Shown piece by piece: positions 25,711-34,529 of a DNA stretch of 64,000 nucleotides. Made by a program: the position numbers and the translations under genes. Within the stretch, counting starts at the first letter, position 1. The number at the start of each line of letters is the position of its first letter. Where the stretch lies: assembly GCA_965213645.1 (NCBI GenBank), contig CBDBZX010000002.1:248001-312000 (forward strand), in the 5' to 3' direction. Source of the DNA: CBDBZX01 sp965213645 (lineage in GTDB: Bacteria; Deinococcota; Deinococci; Deinococcales; Trueperaceae). Under the pieces are notes generated by a model, which was given only the letters and a program-made list of their open reading frames with translations, had not been told where the DNA came from and made no database searches.

Positions 25711-26200
25711 GCGCAGCAAAAATAAGTGTACTCCTTTATAGCGCAACATGTCAAGGGCGTGTAAGGCGTCAGGGCTCGAGCCCCTCAGCGCGACTTCGTT
25801 TTACGAAACGAAGTCGCGCAACTTCGTATAACTATGTAAATTCCATAACTTCATACCTTTATGTGAGAAGGAATTTTCGTCTATGAAACCTCTAACGTCC
25901 CTCTCTGATGAACTTTCCCAATTCAGCGCTAATACTTTACACAAAAAACCTTAATAATTTTAATAATTGTTCGCGTTAGTTTCTGACTAACTGAGGACGG
26001 CCTCCCCTCAGAAATCTACAGAGTGTCTATGTGACGGCTTACACTCCAATTTGTGAGTGACGAAAACATAGACCAAACATACGCAGCACACCCAAGGTTG
26101 AAAGAAGGTTTATGAACCTTCAGGTAAGTGTGTTGCGGTTTAGGGCGGCTGGTTTAGCCAGTCACATTAAAACGCTGGGCAGCAGAAAGAGAGTTCAAGT
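25711..26200. other. Intergenic region with hairpins
   Basis: 490 bases without a gene, A+T-rich in the second half. It contains GGCTCGAGCC (25773), a perfect 14-bp hairpin (25788-25819) and small stems near 25976-26007 (GTTAGTTTCTGACTAAC; CTGAGG/CCTCAG). It should hold the promoter of the gene at 26201, which I cannot pinpoint. Confidence 0.5.
25788..25819. repeat. Perfect 14-bp hairpin
   Basis: GCGCGACTTCGTTT and AAACGAAGTCGCGC pair around loop TACG with no T-run, so it is not a normal terminator. ACGAAGT-containing stems recur at 39463-39497. Confidence 0.7.
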
Positions 26201-27895
26201 ATGAAAGAAAAGTCATCTACAACGTCGTGCATTTTGGAAGGGCAAGGTAAGCGTGAGCGCCTCGGCGCAAAGCTCGTCCTCGCTGCGGTCATCGCACTTC
26301 TACTCGCCGCCTGTAGCAGCGGTTTAGAAGAGGAACTACCCGAGCTAGCTACAGCAGCCTCAACCAAGACCACCGAGTCGCGCATCAGCTCGGACCGTGA
26401 CGACGCCGAGGAGAGAAGCTCAGGTCTCGTCATCACTAGCAGCACCGACATCGAACTGACCCACGACGTATTGCGCGGCCAGCAGTACATCGGTCTGCGC
26501 TTCAATAATGTTAATGTGCCACGCGGCGCAGATATTAAAGAAGCGTATATCCAGTTCAAGGCCGACGAGACTGACTCAGGTTCTGTCAAAGTGCGCATTC
26601 ATGCACATGACACCGATGACGCGCCTAGTTTTTCCCAAGGTTACAACGAGGGCATTTCCAAGCGGAGCAAAACCTCGGCGTCGAAGAGCTGGAGCATCGC
26701 GAGCTGGAACGAGCGCGGTGAGCGCAGCAGCAAGCAGCGCACGCCCGACCTCAATGACGTGATCGAAGAGGTCACGGACCGCAAAGGTTGGAACTACGGC
26801 AACTCTATGGCGTTTATGATCTCGAGCAGCGACAAGAACGACCGGCGCGTGGCCGAGTCGTACCGGGGCGACGCGAAAGGTGCGCCGACGCTCGTCGTGA
26901 AGCATAGCGGCGGCGATACGAGCGCATCCAGGAGTAAGCCGGTCAGCTCAGGCCCGAGCGTCAGCAAAGGTAGCGCCGACTGGTACGTCTCACCTAGTGG
27001 CAGCGACAGCAACAGTGGCCGCTCCAAGGACAAACCTGTTAGGACGTTGCTCAAAATTGCTCGAGAGGTCAAGCCCGGCGATGTGGTCTTCTTGCGCGGC
27101 GGCACCTATAAGGGCGAAGGGCGGAGCTACATTCAGTGGACGAACCAAGCGTTCACAACAGACGGCAGAAAAGGCTCACCGATCACCATCATGAGCTATC
27201 CCGGCGAGCGGGCGATCATCGACGGCGGCGACATAAGCTATAAGAGGTACAAGAGCGTCAGCAGCCCCATCCTCTTCCCAATCAAGGCCGACTACTACGT
27301 CATTCAAGACCTCACCTTTAGGAACGGGGCAGGTCGTGCCCTCTTCATCAGTGGGGACCACAACACCGTCAAAAACGTGAAGTCCTATGACAACCATAGT
27401 GACGGTGTCTACGTTAAGGGCAGCTATAACCGCGTCGAGAACGTCGAGTCCTACAACAACTACAGCAAGCAAAATGGTGGTGACTCTGCTGACGGTATCA
27501 AGGTGACTAGCGGTAAGGGTAACTTCATCAAAAACTGCCGCGTCTACAACAACTCCGACGACGGTGTTGACATCTGGAACAGCAAGCAAACGCGCGTCGA
27601 GAACTGTGTCTCTTCAGGCAATGGTCGCGGTGGTACGGGCAACGGCGTTGGTTTCAAGGTAGGCGCAGGAGGCTCTAAAAATACCGGCAACGTCATCATC
27701 AACAATGAGGCTGAGAAAAACCGCGTGAACTTTTCAACCAACAACAGTACGGGGGTCGAGCTGCGCAACAACGTCTCCCGCAACGCGCGGAGCGTAGGCT
27801 TCGTCATCGACAAAGGTAACGAGGCTTGCGGCAACAAGAGCTACGACCGTAATAACTACGTGAAATACAACTCTGGCTGCGGCAACAAGTGGTAA
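26201..27895 (+). CDS. Beta-helix lipoprotein, polysaccharide lyase family 9-like
   Basis: 564 residues. Lipoprotein signal with lipobox LLAAC; an N-terminal jelly-roll-like domain (about 60-245) with VGLRF-type strands and QRTPDLNDVIEEVTDRKGW, common in secreted bacterial proteins; then a right-handed beta-helix (about 265-564) starting DWYVSPSGSDSNSG and RTLLKIAREVKPGDVVFLRGGTY. The helix resembles PL9 pectate lyases: NHSDGVYVKG, SADGIKVTSGKGN and NNSDDGVDIWNS carry the Asp residues that bind calcium there. Substrate unproven. No good ribosome-binding site is seen before the ATG. Confidence 0.85.
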   Translation: MKEKSSTTSCILEGQGKRERLGAKLVLAAVIALLLAACSSGLEEELPELATAASTKTTESRISSDRDDAEERSSGLVITSSTDIELTHDVLRGQQYIGLRFNNVNVPRGADIKEAYIQFKADETDSGSVKVRIHAHDTDDAPSFSQGYNEGISKRSKTSASKSWSIASWNERGERSSKQRTPDLNDVIEEVTDRKGWNYGNSMAFMISSSDKNDRRVAESYRGDAKGAPTLVVKHSGGDTSASRSKPVSSGPSVSKGSADWYVSPSGSDSNSGRSKDKPVRTLLKIAREVKPGDVVFLRGGTYKGEGRSYIQWTNQAFTTDGRKGSPITIMSYPGERAIIDGGDISYKRYKSVSSPILFPIKADYYVIQDLTFRNGAGRALFISGDHNTVKNVKSYDNHSDGVYVKGSYNRVENVESYNNYSKQNGGDSADGIKVTSGKGNFIKNCRVYNNSDDGVDIWNSKQTRVENCVSSGNGRGGTGNGVGFKVGAGGSKNTGNVIINNEAEKNRVNFSTNNSTGVELRNNVSRNARSVGFVIDKGNEACGNKSYDRNNYVKYNSGCGNKW

Positions 27896-27927
27896 ACAGC
27901 TAGGTTCTCACTAGGCTTCAAGTCAAA

Positions 27928-27961
27928 GGAAAGAGCGAGCGGACCTCCGCTCGCTCTTTCC
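27928..27961. terminator. Bidirectional terminator
   Basis: A perfect 16-bp stem (27928-27943 with 27946-27961, GGAAAGAGCGAGCGGA on the left) between converging genes, with A/T-rich outer arms. Confidence 0.85.
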
Positions 27962-28014
27962 TATTCATATTCCCGCTGAAACCGTCAAGAAGCTCAAGCG
28001 TTCAGTGGTTCAGT

Positions 28015-28956
28015 CTAGCCAATACTTTTTGTGGGCAGCGCGTCTCCGGCGGTGTAGGCGTCTATGTCAAAGACGCTGAGTATTTCCATCGCCCGCCCCT
28101 CCTCCTCTGGCGTCACCTTGCTCCGCCACTTCTCCACAAGACGCTTGCGGTCTTGAATGAGCATCTGCTGCGTCTTCTCGTCTGACTTGTGGGTCGAATT
28201 AGAGGCCACATATAGCTGCTTCTCCATAAGGTGCAGCGCGGGTAGCTCTAACTTACGCGCAAGTTCTTTAAGTATAGGCTCAGGCTCTAAGACCAGTTGC
28301 TCGTAGGAGGTGACGACCCAGTCGTCGGTCCTTTGTTGGAGCGGCACCGCTATTTGGAGGCACCAATACAACATGCCACGCTCGAGGAACGAACCTGAGC
28401 GGTTGATCTTCTCAGCGAAGGCCAACTGTCGATCCGTGAAATGCTCCTTATAGCTGCTCGTCGTAAGCGCGTCTAAGCGCCGAATGTGTTCGTGTGAAAC
28501 GACGGTAGCGATAGGGTGGCGCAGCAAAAACACAATGCGTCCATTGAAGGTGTCGCGAAACCAGTTGATTCTGTCTTCGCCGCCGTGAATGATCTTGAAG
28601 ACGATGCGGCGCGTCAAGTAGCGGTAATGTTTGTTAGCTAGAAAGTTTGTATCCTTAGCGTGCAAGCTGCCGTCACAGATACGGCCAAAGTAGTTTTCAA
28701 GCGCAGCCGTCGCCTCTTCGGTGTAAAACGATTCCCAAGTGTGTAGTCCCAAGTGGTCTCTAACGTTCTTTTTGGCGATGAAGAGCGGCTCGTCAATAGC
28801 TTTGAAGCCCGGCTGACTAAGGATAAGCTCCTCGAGCCAAGTCGAGCCGCCGCGCGGCATCGCAAATATAAAAACGTTGGGTGAACCGTTAGGTCTATGG
28901 ACGTTGGTCACAGACTTTACGAGTCGTTTAAGGGTCTCTGTCGTGGCGTCATACAT
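28015..28956 (-). CDS. Sulfotransferase-family protein
   Basis: About 313 residues. The PAPS 5'-phosphosulfate-binding loop FIFAMPRGGSTWLEELI lies near the N terminus, and a possible 3'-phosphate-binding segment RIVFLLRHPIATVVSH appears at about residue 145. Sulfotransferase families use PAPS to sulfate carbohydrates, lipids or proteins; the acceptor is unknown. The ATG at 28956, with GGAGA 5 nt upstream, is preferred to the ATG four codons earlier. It seems to be transcribed alone. Confidence 0.82.
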   Translation of the reverse strand: MYDATTETLKRLVKSVTNVHRPNGSPNVFIFAMPRGGSTWLEELILSQPGFKAIDEPLFIAKKNVRDHLGLHTWESFYTEEATAALENYFGRICDGSLHAKDTNFLANKHYRYLTRRIVFKIIHGGEDRINWFRDTFNGRIVFLLRHPIATVVSHEHIRRLDALTTSSYKEHFTDRQLAFAEKINRSGSFLERGMLYWCLQIAVPLQQRTDDWVVTSYEQLVLEPEPILKELARKLELPALHLMEKQLYVASNSTHKSDEKTQQMLIQDRKRLVEKWRSKVTPEEEGRAMEILSVFDIDAYTAGDALPTKSIG

Positions 28957-28999
28957 AAGGTTCTCCATTAGTCAGTTGCAGCGACGCACCAGTGCTGAG

Positions 29000-29128
29000 T
29001 CATACAAATTCCGAGTGATTACTACATAAACTCCCTCGGAGTTTCTTCCGTGCTCATCAGAATCGGTATTTTTTTCTACTCACTCCGTTCGGGGTAATTC
29101 CTATAGGAATTACCCCGAAACCGTATCA
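29000..29128. repeat. Diverged relative of the GATACGGATTCC hairpin repeat
   Basis: About 128 bp with ends resembling those of the element at 36649: CATACAAATTCCGAGTGATT on the left; reading inward from the right on the complement, TGATACGGTTTCGGGGTAAT. It contains a 32-bp perfect palindrome (29088-29119). The rest of the 450-bp gap between the sulfotransferase gene and mobA has no gene I can support. Confidence 0.5.
29088..29119. repeat. 32-bp perfect palindrome
   Basis: TTCGGGGTAATTCC, TATA, GGAATTACCCCGAA: every base pairs with its mirror. No T-run follows on either strand. Confidence 0.85.
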
Positions 29129-29407
29129 TTCTACAAGGACGCCACGTCGCGAAACTGCTACCGCGCAGACGCCGCTTGGACAATACTGAGCACACTGTTT
29201 GTCGTTATACAAAAATATCATTAGCGCGGGTTTAGGCGTGGCTCGAGCAAAAACGCCGCGCCTCGGGTGAAATTCACGATAGCAGCGTACCTCGAGCCGC
29301 GCGGCGCAAAGGCTGATTGCTCACAGCGCACGTTAGCTTCGCCCCTAGGACCCCACCTCGTTTTTCTCAGTGCACGGATACCTGCTGTGTGATTTCCTTT
29401 ATCCTTA

Positions 29408-29977
29408 TCAAGGCAGGTCATCTTTCCGGTTGGCGTTGAGAAAGAGGTCCTTGCCGAGCGGACTGAGTGCTCTCCAGGGAACCGTAACCGCGCCTTCCTC
29501 TCTGGCTAGGCGGTGCAAGCTTAGGCGCTCAGCCAAGAGGTTGTGCTCGACTTTCGTGAGCAGCGAGCGGTGATAGAGCGCCGCGAGAGGTTGAAAAGCG
29601 TTGCCCGGTCCCTTGCCAATTACGATAGGCGCGTTCCCCCGGTACTGGGAGAGATAAGCCCAATATTCTGAGGTCAAAAAGGGCATATCGCACGCGGCGA
29701 GCGCCACCCACGTCTCTTGCGTGTGGTGCAGCGCGGCGTGCAGCCCGCTCAAGCTGCCGCCACCCGGTAAGCGGTCAGGGTAAACGGGAACGTCGAATTC
29801 GGGATAGTCGCGGTTGGCAATGATGAAGCGCTCGCTCGCCCCTTCCAAACTGTCTAAAGCCCACGCCATGAGAGGTTTGCCTCGGTAGACAAAACGGGCT
29901 TTGTCCTGGGGGTTTCGCTTGCTGGCGAAGCGGCTCGAGGCTCCCCCCGCCAACACTACCCCGCTGTAACGTGTCAT
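29408..29977 (-). CDS. mobA: Molybdenum cofactor guanylyltransferase
   Basis: 189 residues; transfers GMP to molybdopterin to make the guanine dinucleotide cofactor. Nucleotidyltransferase signature VVLAGGASSRFASKRNPQDK, then GGGSLSGLHAAL and the metal-binding AACDMPFL, all in MobA order. The Lys in KRNPQDKA is consistent with the sugar-nucleotide family. The start ATG has a TAAACT -10 box exactly 6 nt upstream and is divergent from the gene at 30006 with only 28 bp between, which suggests two back-to-back leaderless promoters. Confidence 0.9.
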   Translation of the reverse strand: MTRYSGVVLAGGASSRFASKRNPQDKARFVYRGKPLMAWALDSLEGASERFIIANRDYPEFDVPVYPDRLPGGGSLSGLHAALHHTQETWVALAACDMPFLTSEYWAYLSQYRGNAPIVIGKGPGNAFQPLAALYHRSLLTKVEHNLLAERLSLHRLAREEGAVTVPWRALSPLGKDLFLNANRKDDLP

Positions 29978-30005
29978 GATATAAGTTTAACGTCATAATG
30001 AGGTC
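29971..30005. promoter_or_regulatory. Divergent leaderless promoter region (mobA / dienelactone hydrolase-like)
   Basis: Plus strand: -35 GTGTCA (29971-29976), 17-bp spacer, -10 CATAAT (29994-29999), then 6 nt to ATG 30006. Minus strand: -10 TAAACT (complement of 29984-29989), 6 nt to the mobA ATG at 29977. The two signals interleave. Confidence 0.5.
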
Positions 30006-30794
30006 ATGAAGTTGCTCAAAAGAATCATTGTCGGTCTCATCGTCGCTGTCGTTGCTCTGGTCGGCGGCGTCGCCCTCTCCATCCCGCTCGGCTGGTGGGT
30101 CAGTGGCGACATTGAAAGGCTCACGAACGTGCAGATTCCAAACGATAGCGGCCCCGATATTGCTGCCTTCGTCGCTCGCCCCGAGGGAGAAGGACCCTTC
30201 CCCGCTGTCATCATGGTGCACGAGTTTTGGGGCTTGCGTGAGGACATCACGGGCAAAGCGGAGACGTTGGCGCAAGAGGGCTACGTCGTCACCGCGCCCG
30301 ACACCTTTAGAGGACGCAGCACGACCTGGATTCCAACGGCGATTTATCAAACTGTGCGGACGCCGCAAGAGCAGATCAATACGGATGTAGATGCGGTTTA
30401 TAACTGGCTCGAGCAACAACCCGGCGTTGACCCCGCCCGCATCGCCATCGTTGGCTTTTGCTATGGCGGCGGGGTGGCACTCGAGTACAGCTTTCACAAC
30501 CCCGACATCGCCGCAACGGGTGACTTTTACGGCGATAGGGTAACGGACGTGTCACGGCTACGCACCCTACCCGGCCCCGTCCTCGGTGTGTTTGGTGCGG
30601 AGGACGGCATGATTTCAGTCGAGAGCGTGCGGTCTTTCGAGGCGGCATTAGAAGAGGCGAACGTGCCGCATGAGGTCACGATATATGAGAACGTCGGGCA
30701 CGCTTTTGTGAGCGCGTCTGACCCTATAGAGGCAGGTGGCGCACAAGGGCGAGCGTGGCAGCAGCTACTAAGTTTTCTCGCCGACAGCCTTTAG
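30006..30794 (+). CDS. Membrane-anchored dienelactone hydrolase family protein
   Basis: 262 residues. One N-terminal hydrophobic segment (IIVGLIVAVVALVGGVALSI) suggests an uncleaved anchor with the enzyme outside. The alpha/beta-hydrolase part has the dienelactone-hydrolase triad: nucleophile Cys in VGFCYGGG, Asp in FGAEDGM and His in NVGHAFV, plus VHEFWGL near the oxyanion site. The Cys nucleophile separates this from ordinary esterases. Substrate unknown; chlorocatechol metabolism is not implied by context. Confidence 0.87.
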   Translation: MKLLKRIIVGLIVAVVALVGGVALSIPLGWWVSGDIERLTNVQIPNDSGPDIAAFVARPEGEGPFPAVIMVHEFWGLREDITGKAETLAQEGYVVTAPDTFRGRSTTWIPTAIYQTVRTPQEQINTDVDAVYNWLEQQPGVDPARIAIVGFCYGGGVALEYSFHNPDIAATGDFYGDRVTDVSRLRTLPGPVLGVFGAEDGMISVESVRSFEAALEEANVPHEVTIYENVGHAFVSASDPIEAGGAQGRAWQQLLSFLADSL

Positions 30795-30803
30795 ACCTGC
30801 ACT

Positions 30804-32165
30804 TTAGATTTGCAGGCCCGGACTCTCTAAAACCGTCTCCGCTACGCGCTTCGCGTCCCGCACGCAGTCGTTCACGCCGACGCCGCTATACGCATTGCCC
30901 GTGAGGTAGAGCCCCGGCTGCCCCCTGACCTCTTGCATGATCGTCTTGACCCTAACACCGTGCCCGAGTTCATACTGCGGAATCCCTTTAGGCCAGGGAA
31001 TGTGCGTCACCATCTCCGGCTCAGCAGTAATGCCTAGACTGACCCTTAGATCGCGCTTGACGACCTCTAACGCTTCCGCTTCTGACAAGTGCGAAAACTC
31101 AGGGTCAACGCTGCCCCCCGTAATCACGCGCAGCAAAACCTTGCCTTCGGGCGCTTGACCTGGGAAGATCGAGGAGCCGTAGAGCACGCCCAACACGCGC
31201 AGGCCTTCCCCCCTCGGCGCGAGGAAGCCAAAGCCTTCTAGCACATCGGGCACGTCGGCGCGGTCATAGCCGAGTCCGAAGACCTGCACGTCGGCGTAGG
31301 GGATTCTTTGGAGTTCTCTTGCAGCGAGCGGTAAGAAAGGTTGAATAAGCTCTGCCGTGACGTACGCAGGCGTCGTCACGATGACCGCATTTGCATCCAA
31401 GGTTTCACCAGAAGAAAGCGTAAGTTTATAGCCTTTGGTTTGCGGCTCCAACCTCTCCACCCCAACGCCCAGCCGCACCCGCTCCCCGAGCGCATCTCCG
31501 AGCGCGTGGATAAGTCTGTTCACGCCACCCGCTCGAAAGCTCGTCAAACGACCTTTGGGTTTATTCTCTGCTTTCGCTTTGCGCTGCGCCGCTATCATCC
31601 CGCGAATCAAGCTGCCGTGTTCACGCTCCAAGTCGCGAAAGCGCGGAAAGAGCGCGTCCAAGCTGAGTTCTTTGGCGTCGCCCGAGGTAATCCCTAAAAC
31701 GAAGGGTCCCGCGAACACGTCCGCCATCTGCTTGCCAAAGTGACGCTTGAAGAAGTCGTAAACGCTCTCTTCACCCTCGTAGTGTTTGCCGAGAAGAGGC
31801 TCGAGCGCCGCCCTCACCTTACCTGAAGGGAGCAACAAATCAGACTTGAGAAAAGCTGGGGGTGAAAGAGGTAACGCTTTGAGTTCGCCGTTTTTATAGA
31901 GAAAACGGTACTTGGCAGCGTCGGAGGCGGGCTCTAGCTCATCCTCCAAGCCCAAATCCCGCGCTAAGTCTAAAGTCTCTGTAACGTTGGTGAGAAAGCC
32001 GTTCGCCGCCCAATCCACCGTATAGCCCTGCGAGGTGCTGACGCCCAACTTGCCACCCAAGCGGGGGGAGGACTCGAGCACCGTCACCGCTAACTCAGGA
32101 TGCTGGGAGAGGTAGTAAGCCGCCGTGAGGCCGGAGACGCCGCCCCCGATGACCGCAACATGCAT
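30804..32165 (-). CDS. hemY: Protoporphyrinogen oxidase (HemY/PgoX type)
   Basis: About 453 residues; oxidises protoporphyrinogen IX or coproporphyrinogen III with FAD in heme synthesis. Dinucleotide-binding MHVAVIGGGVSGLTAAYYLS, ESSPRLGGKL, VDWAANGF, the internal VFAGPFVLGITSGDAKELSLDALFPRF region and the C-terminal GLYLTGNAYSGVGVNDCV FAD motif. Which porphyrinogen it uses, and hence which heme route, cannot be told from sequence here. ATG 32165 is preferred to the upstream TTG. It lies directly downstream of the antitoxin gene disrupted by a MITE. Confidence 0.92.
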   Translation of the reverse strand: MHVAVIGGGVSGLTAAYYLSQHPELAVTVLESSPRLGGKLGVSTSQGYTVDWAANGFLTNVTETLDLARDLGLEDELEPASDAAKYRFLYKNGELKALPLSPPAFLKSDLLLPSGKVRAALEPLLGKHYEGEESVYDFFKRHFGKQMADVFAGPFVLGITSGDAKELSLDALFPRFRDLEREHGSLIRGMIAAQRKAKAENKPKGRLTSFRAGGVNRLIHALGDALGERVRLGVGVERLEPQTKGYKLTLSSGETLDANAVIVTTPAYVTAELIQPFLPLAARELQRIPYADVQVFGLGYDRADVPDVLEGFGFLAPRGEGLRVLGVLYGSSIFPGQAPEGKVLLRVITGGSVDPEFSHLSEAEALEVVKRDLRVSLGITAEPEMVTHIPWPKGIPQYELGHGVRVKTIMQEVRGQPGLYLTGNAYSGVGVNDCVRDAKRVAETVLESPGLQI

Positions 32166-32183
32166 CACGACGGTCAACGAATG

Positions 32184-32651
32184 CTAGTGGTCGTTGCCAT
32201 ACAGGTCGTCGCGATTCTCTGTAAGGCCACTTAGTGCACCGTTAAGTAAAAAATAAGGTATGTCATTCTGAGCCCTACAGCGAGCCATAGGATAGACTCC
32301 ACGAAGTCCCCTTTCGGGGATGAACGATGGAGTCGAAGAATCTCTGCCCTTGCTGACTCCTCTGATAGAGAATGAAAGACGAGACCCCTCGCAGCCTGCC
32401 CTGAGGAACTCGAATGGGCTCGGGGTGACAACAGCGTCGCAAAACTTAGTTGACAGTGTACTTAGCGCATCGCCCGCAAAGATTTCATAATCATCGAAAA
32501 AGGGGTCTCGCTGAGTGTTCGGCATATTTTCCGGTCCATTATGTAGCGATTCGCGAACGAGCTCTTCTAAAGAAACACCCTCTTCTCGCGCTAAGATTTC
32601 GGCGCGGGTTTTAAGCTCGAGGGGCAAGATAATATCAAGGTGTTCCGTCAT
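32184..32651 (-). pseudogene. RHH-type antitoxin gene split by a MITE
   Basis: The N-terminal part is a ribbon-helix-helix/VapB-like antitoxin (MTEHLDIILPLELKTRAEI, EEGVSLEELVRESL) followed by RDPFFDDYEIFAGDALS. A 226-bp MITE (32235-32460) then interrupts it; the frame stays open through the element by chance. Removing the MITE and one CTTAG duplicate joins GDALS to GLTENRDDLYGNDH and a stop, restoring a normal antitoxin of about 88 residues. No toxin gene lies downstream, where hemY begins. It is therefore probably an orphan antitoxin relic with a disordered foreign tail. Confidence 0.75.
32230..32465. mobile_element. MITE family 1, copy 2 (226 bp) with 5-bp target duplication
   Basis: Element 32235-32460 has inverted ends TGCACCGTTAAGTA and TAGTTGACAGTGTA and is flanked by CTTAG on both sides (32230-32234 and 32461-32465). 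It shares the body of copy 1 (18639) plus an extra internal hairpin around TCCCCTTTCGGGGA. No coding capacity for a transposase. Confidence 0.88.
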
Positions 32652-32698
32652 AGCCTTATCATAGCGTAGCCCCACGTGAAAAGGTTACGTGAAAAGGT

Positions 32699-34099
32699 TC
32701 AATCAACTTGACTTAGTTTTGCCCTCACCGCGTCGTGCTCTGCCTTGCGAATGGGGTAGCGCCACGCGAGCAGCAGGGCGACAAAAAAGGCGCTCGCGGC
32801 GGCGGGGCCGACGGTCCAGGTGATTGCGCCTTGCGCGGACAAGGGGGCGGCGGGGGTGTAGTGGGCAAGCTCGAGCACCAGCGCATTCAAAGCTGCCCCG
32901 AGCGCAAACGCCGACTTCTGCGCAAAGGTGAAGACCGCGTAGAGCAGCCCCTCGCGCCGCGCCCCGTGCGCCAAGAGGTCGAACTCCACCACGTCGGGTA
33001 ACATCGCCCAGGGAAAGAGCAGCGCCGCGCCCGTACCGACCCCTGCGAGCGCCACCGCGACGATAAGAGGTAGGGAAAGTCCGGCTGAGGGGACGACTAA
33101 CACGGTGAGGAGCAACCCAACGATGAGCACCGCGAGGCCAAGCGCCAAAGCGAGGGATTTGCCCGCACGCTCCGCGACCCTATTCCAGAGCGGTAGCGTC
33201 ACGATCGCTACGATGAAGAGAAGTCCTAAAACGAGCGTTTGCTCGTCCGGGGCGAGCTGTAAGCTCGCCAAATAGAAAGGCAGCATCGAGGAGACGACGC
33301 CGAGGCCGAGCGTCACGCTGACGAAGAGGGCGATGAGGGCTAAGTAACCTCTTACGCGCAACACTGAGCGGAGGGGTGGTTGGCGGATTTTTTCTGGGTT
33401 GATTTTTTCTGGGTTGACCTCTTGCGAAGGGGAAGGGTTGGGTTGGGCTCGAGGCTCCCGCACGCTCAGCGCCATAAGCAGATACGACACGCTCATCACC
33501 ACGCCAAAAATCGCGCCCATTCCGCCCCACCCCAACCGCGCCTCTTCAGGGAGTCCCGCTACGCCGTTAAGCGACGCCACGAGTAGCGGCGGCGCAGCAG
33601 CGGCGACGAGCGAGGCGAGCGTGCCGAAGCCGACGCGGTAGCTCGTGAGCCGGGTGCGCTCCTCGTAGTCCGGGGCAAGCTCAGGAGTGAGCGCCATGTA
33701 AGGGACCTGCACGACGGTATAGATAATGGCGTGAAGGGCGAGCGCGAGCGCGGCAAGGACGAACATCGCGCTTTGTGAGGCGTTGGGAACCGTCCAGAGG
33801 AGTGCGAACGAAAGGCCGAAAGGGATGAGTCCCGCCCAGATATAGGGCTTGCGCCGCCCGTAGCGGCTGCGCGTGCGGTCGCTCAAGGTGCCCATCAGCG
33901 GATCGGTCACGGCGTCGATGAGCCGCCCCGAGAGGAGGGCTGCGCCCGCTAAGCCGGGGCGTAAGCCGATAATATCGACTAAGTAAAAGAGAAAAAAGAA
34001 GTTCACCGCGTTGTACGAGAGCGACGCGCCTATGTCAGCGACGCCGTAGCCGAGCTTGGTGCGTAGAGGAAGATGAGGTGAGAGAGGTAGGGACGGCAC
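32699..34099 (-). CDS. GPH-type MFS sugar:cation symporter
   Basis: 466 residues, membrane protein with about 12 hydrophobic segments. The glycoside-pentoside-hexuronide:cation family signature is clear: KLGYGVADIGASLSYN, then VTDPLMGTLSDRTRSRYGRRKPY in the first cytoplasmic loop. Likely imports a sugar with Na+ or H+, but no sugar-degradation genes lie nearby. The GTG start at 34099 has no Shine-Dalgarno; TACGCT lies exactly 6 nt upstream, again a leaderless signature. A Lys/Pro-rich repeat (NPEKINPEKI) marks the central loop. Confidence 0.88.
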   Translation of the reverse strand: MPSLPLSPHLPLRTKLGYGVADIGASLSYNAVNFFFLFYLVDIIGLRPGLAGAALLSGRLIDAVTDPLMGTLSDRTRSRYGRRKPYIWAGLIPFGLSFALLWTVPNASQSAMFVLAALALALHAIIYTVVQVPYMALTPELAPDYEERTRLTSYRVGFGTLASLVAAAAPPLLVASLNGVAGLPEEARLGWGGMGAIFGVVMSVSYLLMALSVREPRAQPNPSPSQEVNPEKINPEKIRQPPLRSVLRVRGYLALIALFVSVTLGLGVVSSMLPFYLASLQLAPDEQTLVLGLLFIVAIVTLPLWNRVAERAGKSLALALGLAVLIVGLLLTVLVVPSAGLSLPLIVAVALAGVGTGAALLFPWAMLPDVVEFDLLAHGARREGLLYAVFTFAQKSAFALGAALNALVLELAHYTPAAPLSAQGAITWTVGPAAASAFFVALLLAWRYPIRKAEHDAVRAKLSQVD

Positions 34100-34280
34100 G
34101 GCCTAAGCGTATCACACAGCGCGTGTAGAACGGACTTTTACCGACTCACCTTTTACTGAGATTATCCGTAGGTCGCTCGAGCTTAATGAAGATGAAATCC
34201 TCTAAGTGTGAAGATTTTTACTCACCTAATTGTCTACTTACCCACAATTATCGCAACCTGACGTTTGTTACCGTACTCCT

Positions 34281-34526
34281 ATGAGATATTTACTGATTCT
34301 TTTACTCACCCTTACTTTTGGACTCGCTGCATGTGGAGATGGCGAAAGCGACGCCGAAGCCGGCGCTGAGCAAGCCGCCGAAGAGGTACAACAAGGCGCT
34401 GAAGAAGCTGGCGACGCTGTCGGCAACGCTGCTGAAGAAGCAGGCGACGCTGCCGGGAACGCCGCGCAAGAGGTTGAAGACGCTGCCGGAAACGCTACGG
34501 ACGGCGACGGAGAAGGCGAAGACTAA
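34281..34526 (+). CDS. Small Ala/Glu-repeat lipoprotein
   Basis: 81 residues. ATG 34281 starts a lipoprotein signal with lipobox LAAC; the upstream in-frame extension to 34230 is unlikely because it lacks a signal peptide start. The mature part is about 60 residues of near-repeats of EEAGDAVGNAA and EEAGDAAGNAA, predicted as an acidic amphipathic helix resembling group-3 LEA or apolipoprotein-like helices. No Shine-Dalgarno; TACCGT lies 6 nt before the ATG. Function unknown. It converges on the gene at 34530 with only 3 bases between the stops. Confidence 0.7.
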   Translation: MRYLLILLLTLTFGLAACGDGESDAEAGAEQAAEEVQQGAEEAGDAVGNAAEEAGDAAGNAAQEVEDAAGNATDGDGEGED

Positions 34527-34529
34527 ACT

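Noticed and set aside
29221..29421. 66-codon frame on the minus strand upstream of mobA
   Set aside because: No start signal or recognisable domain; probably chance.
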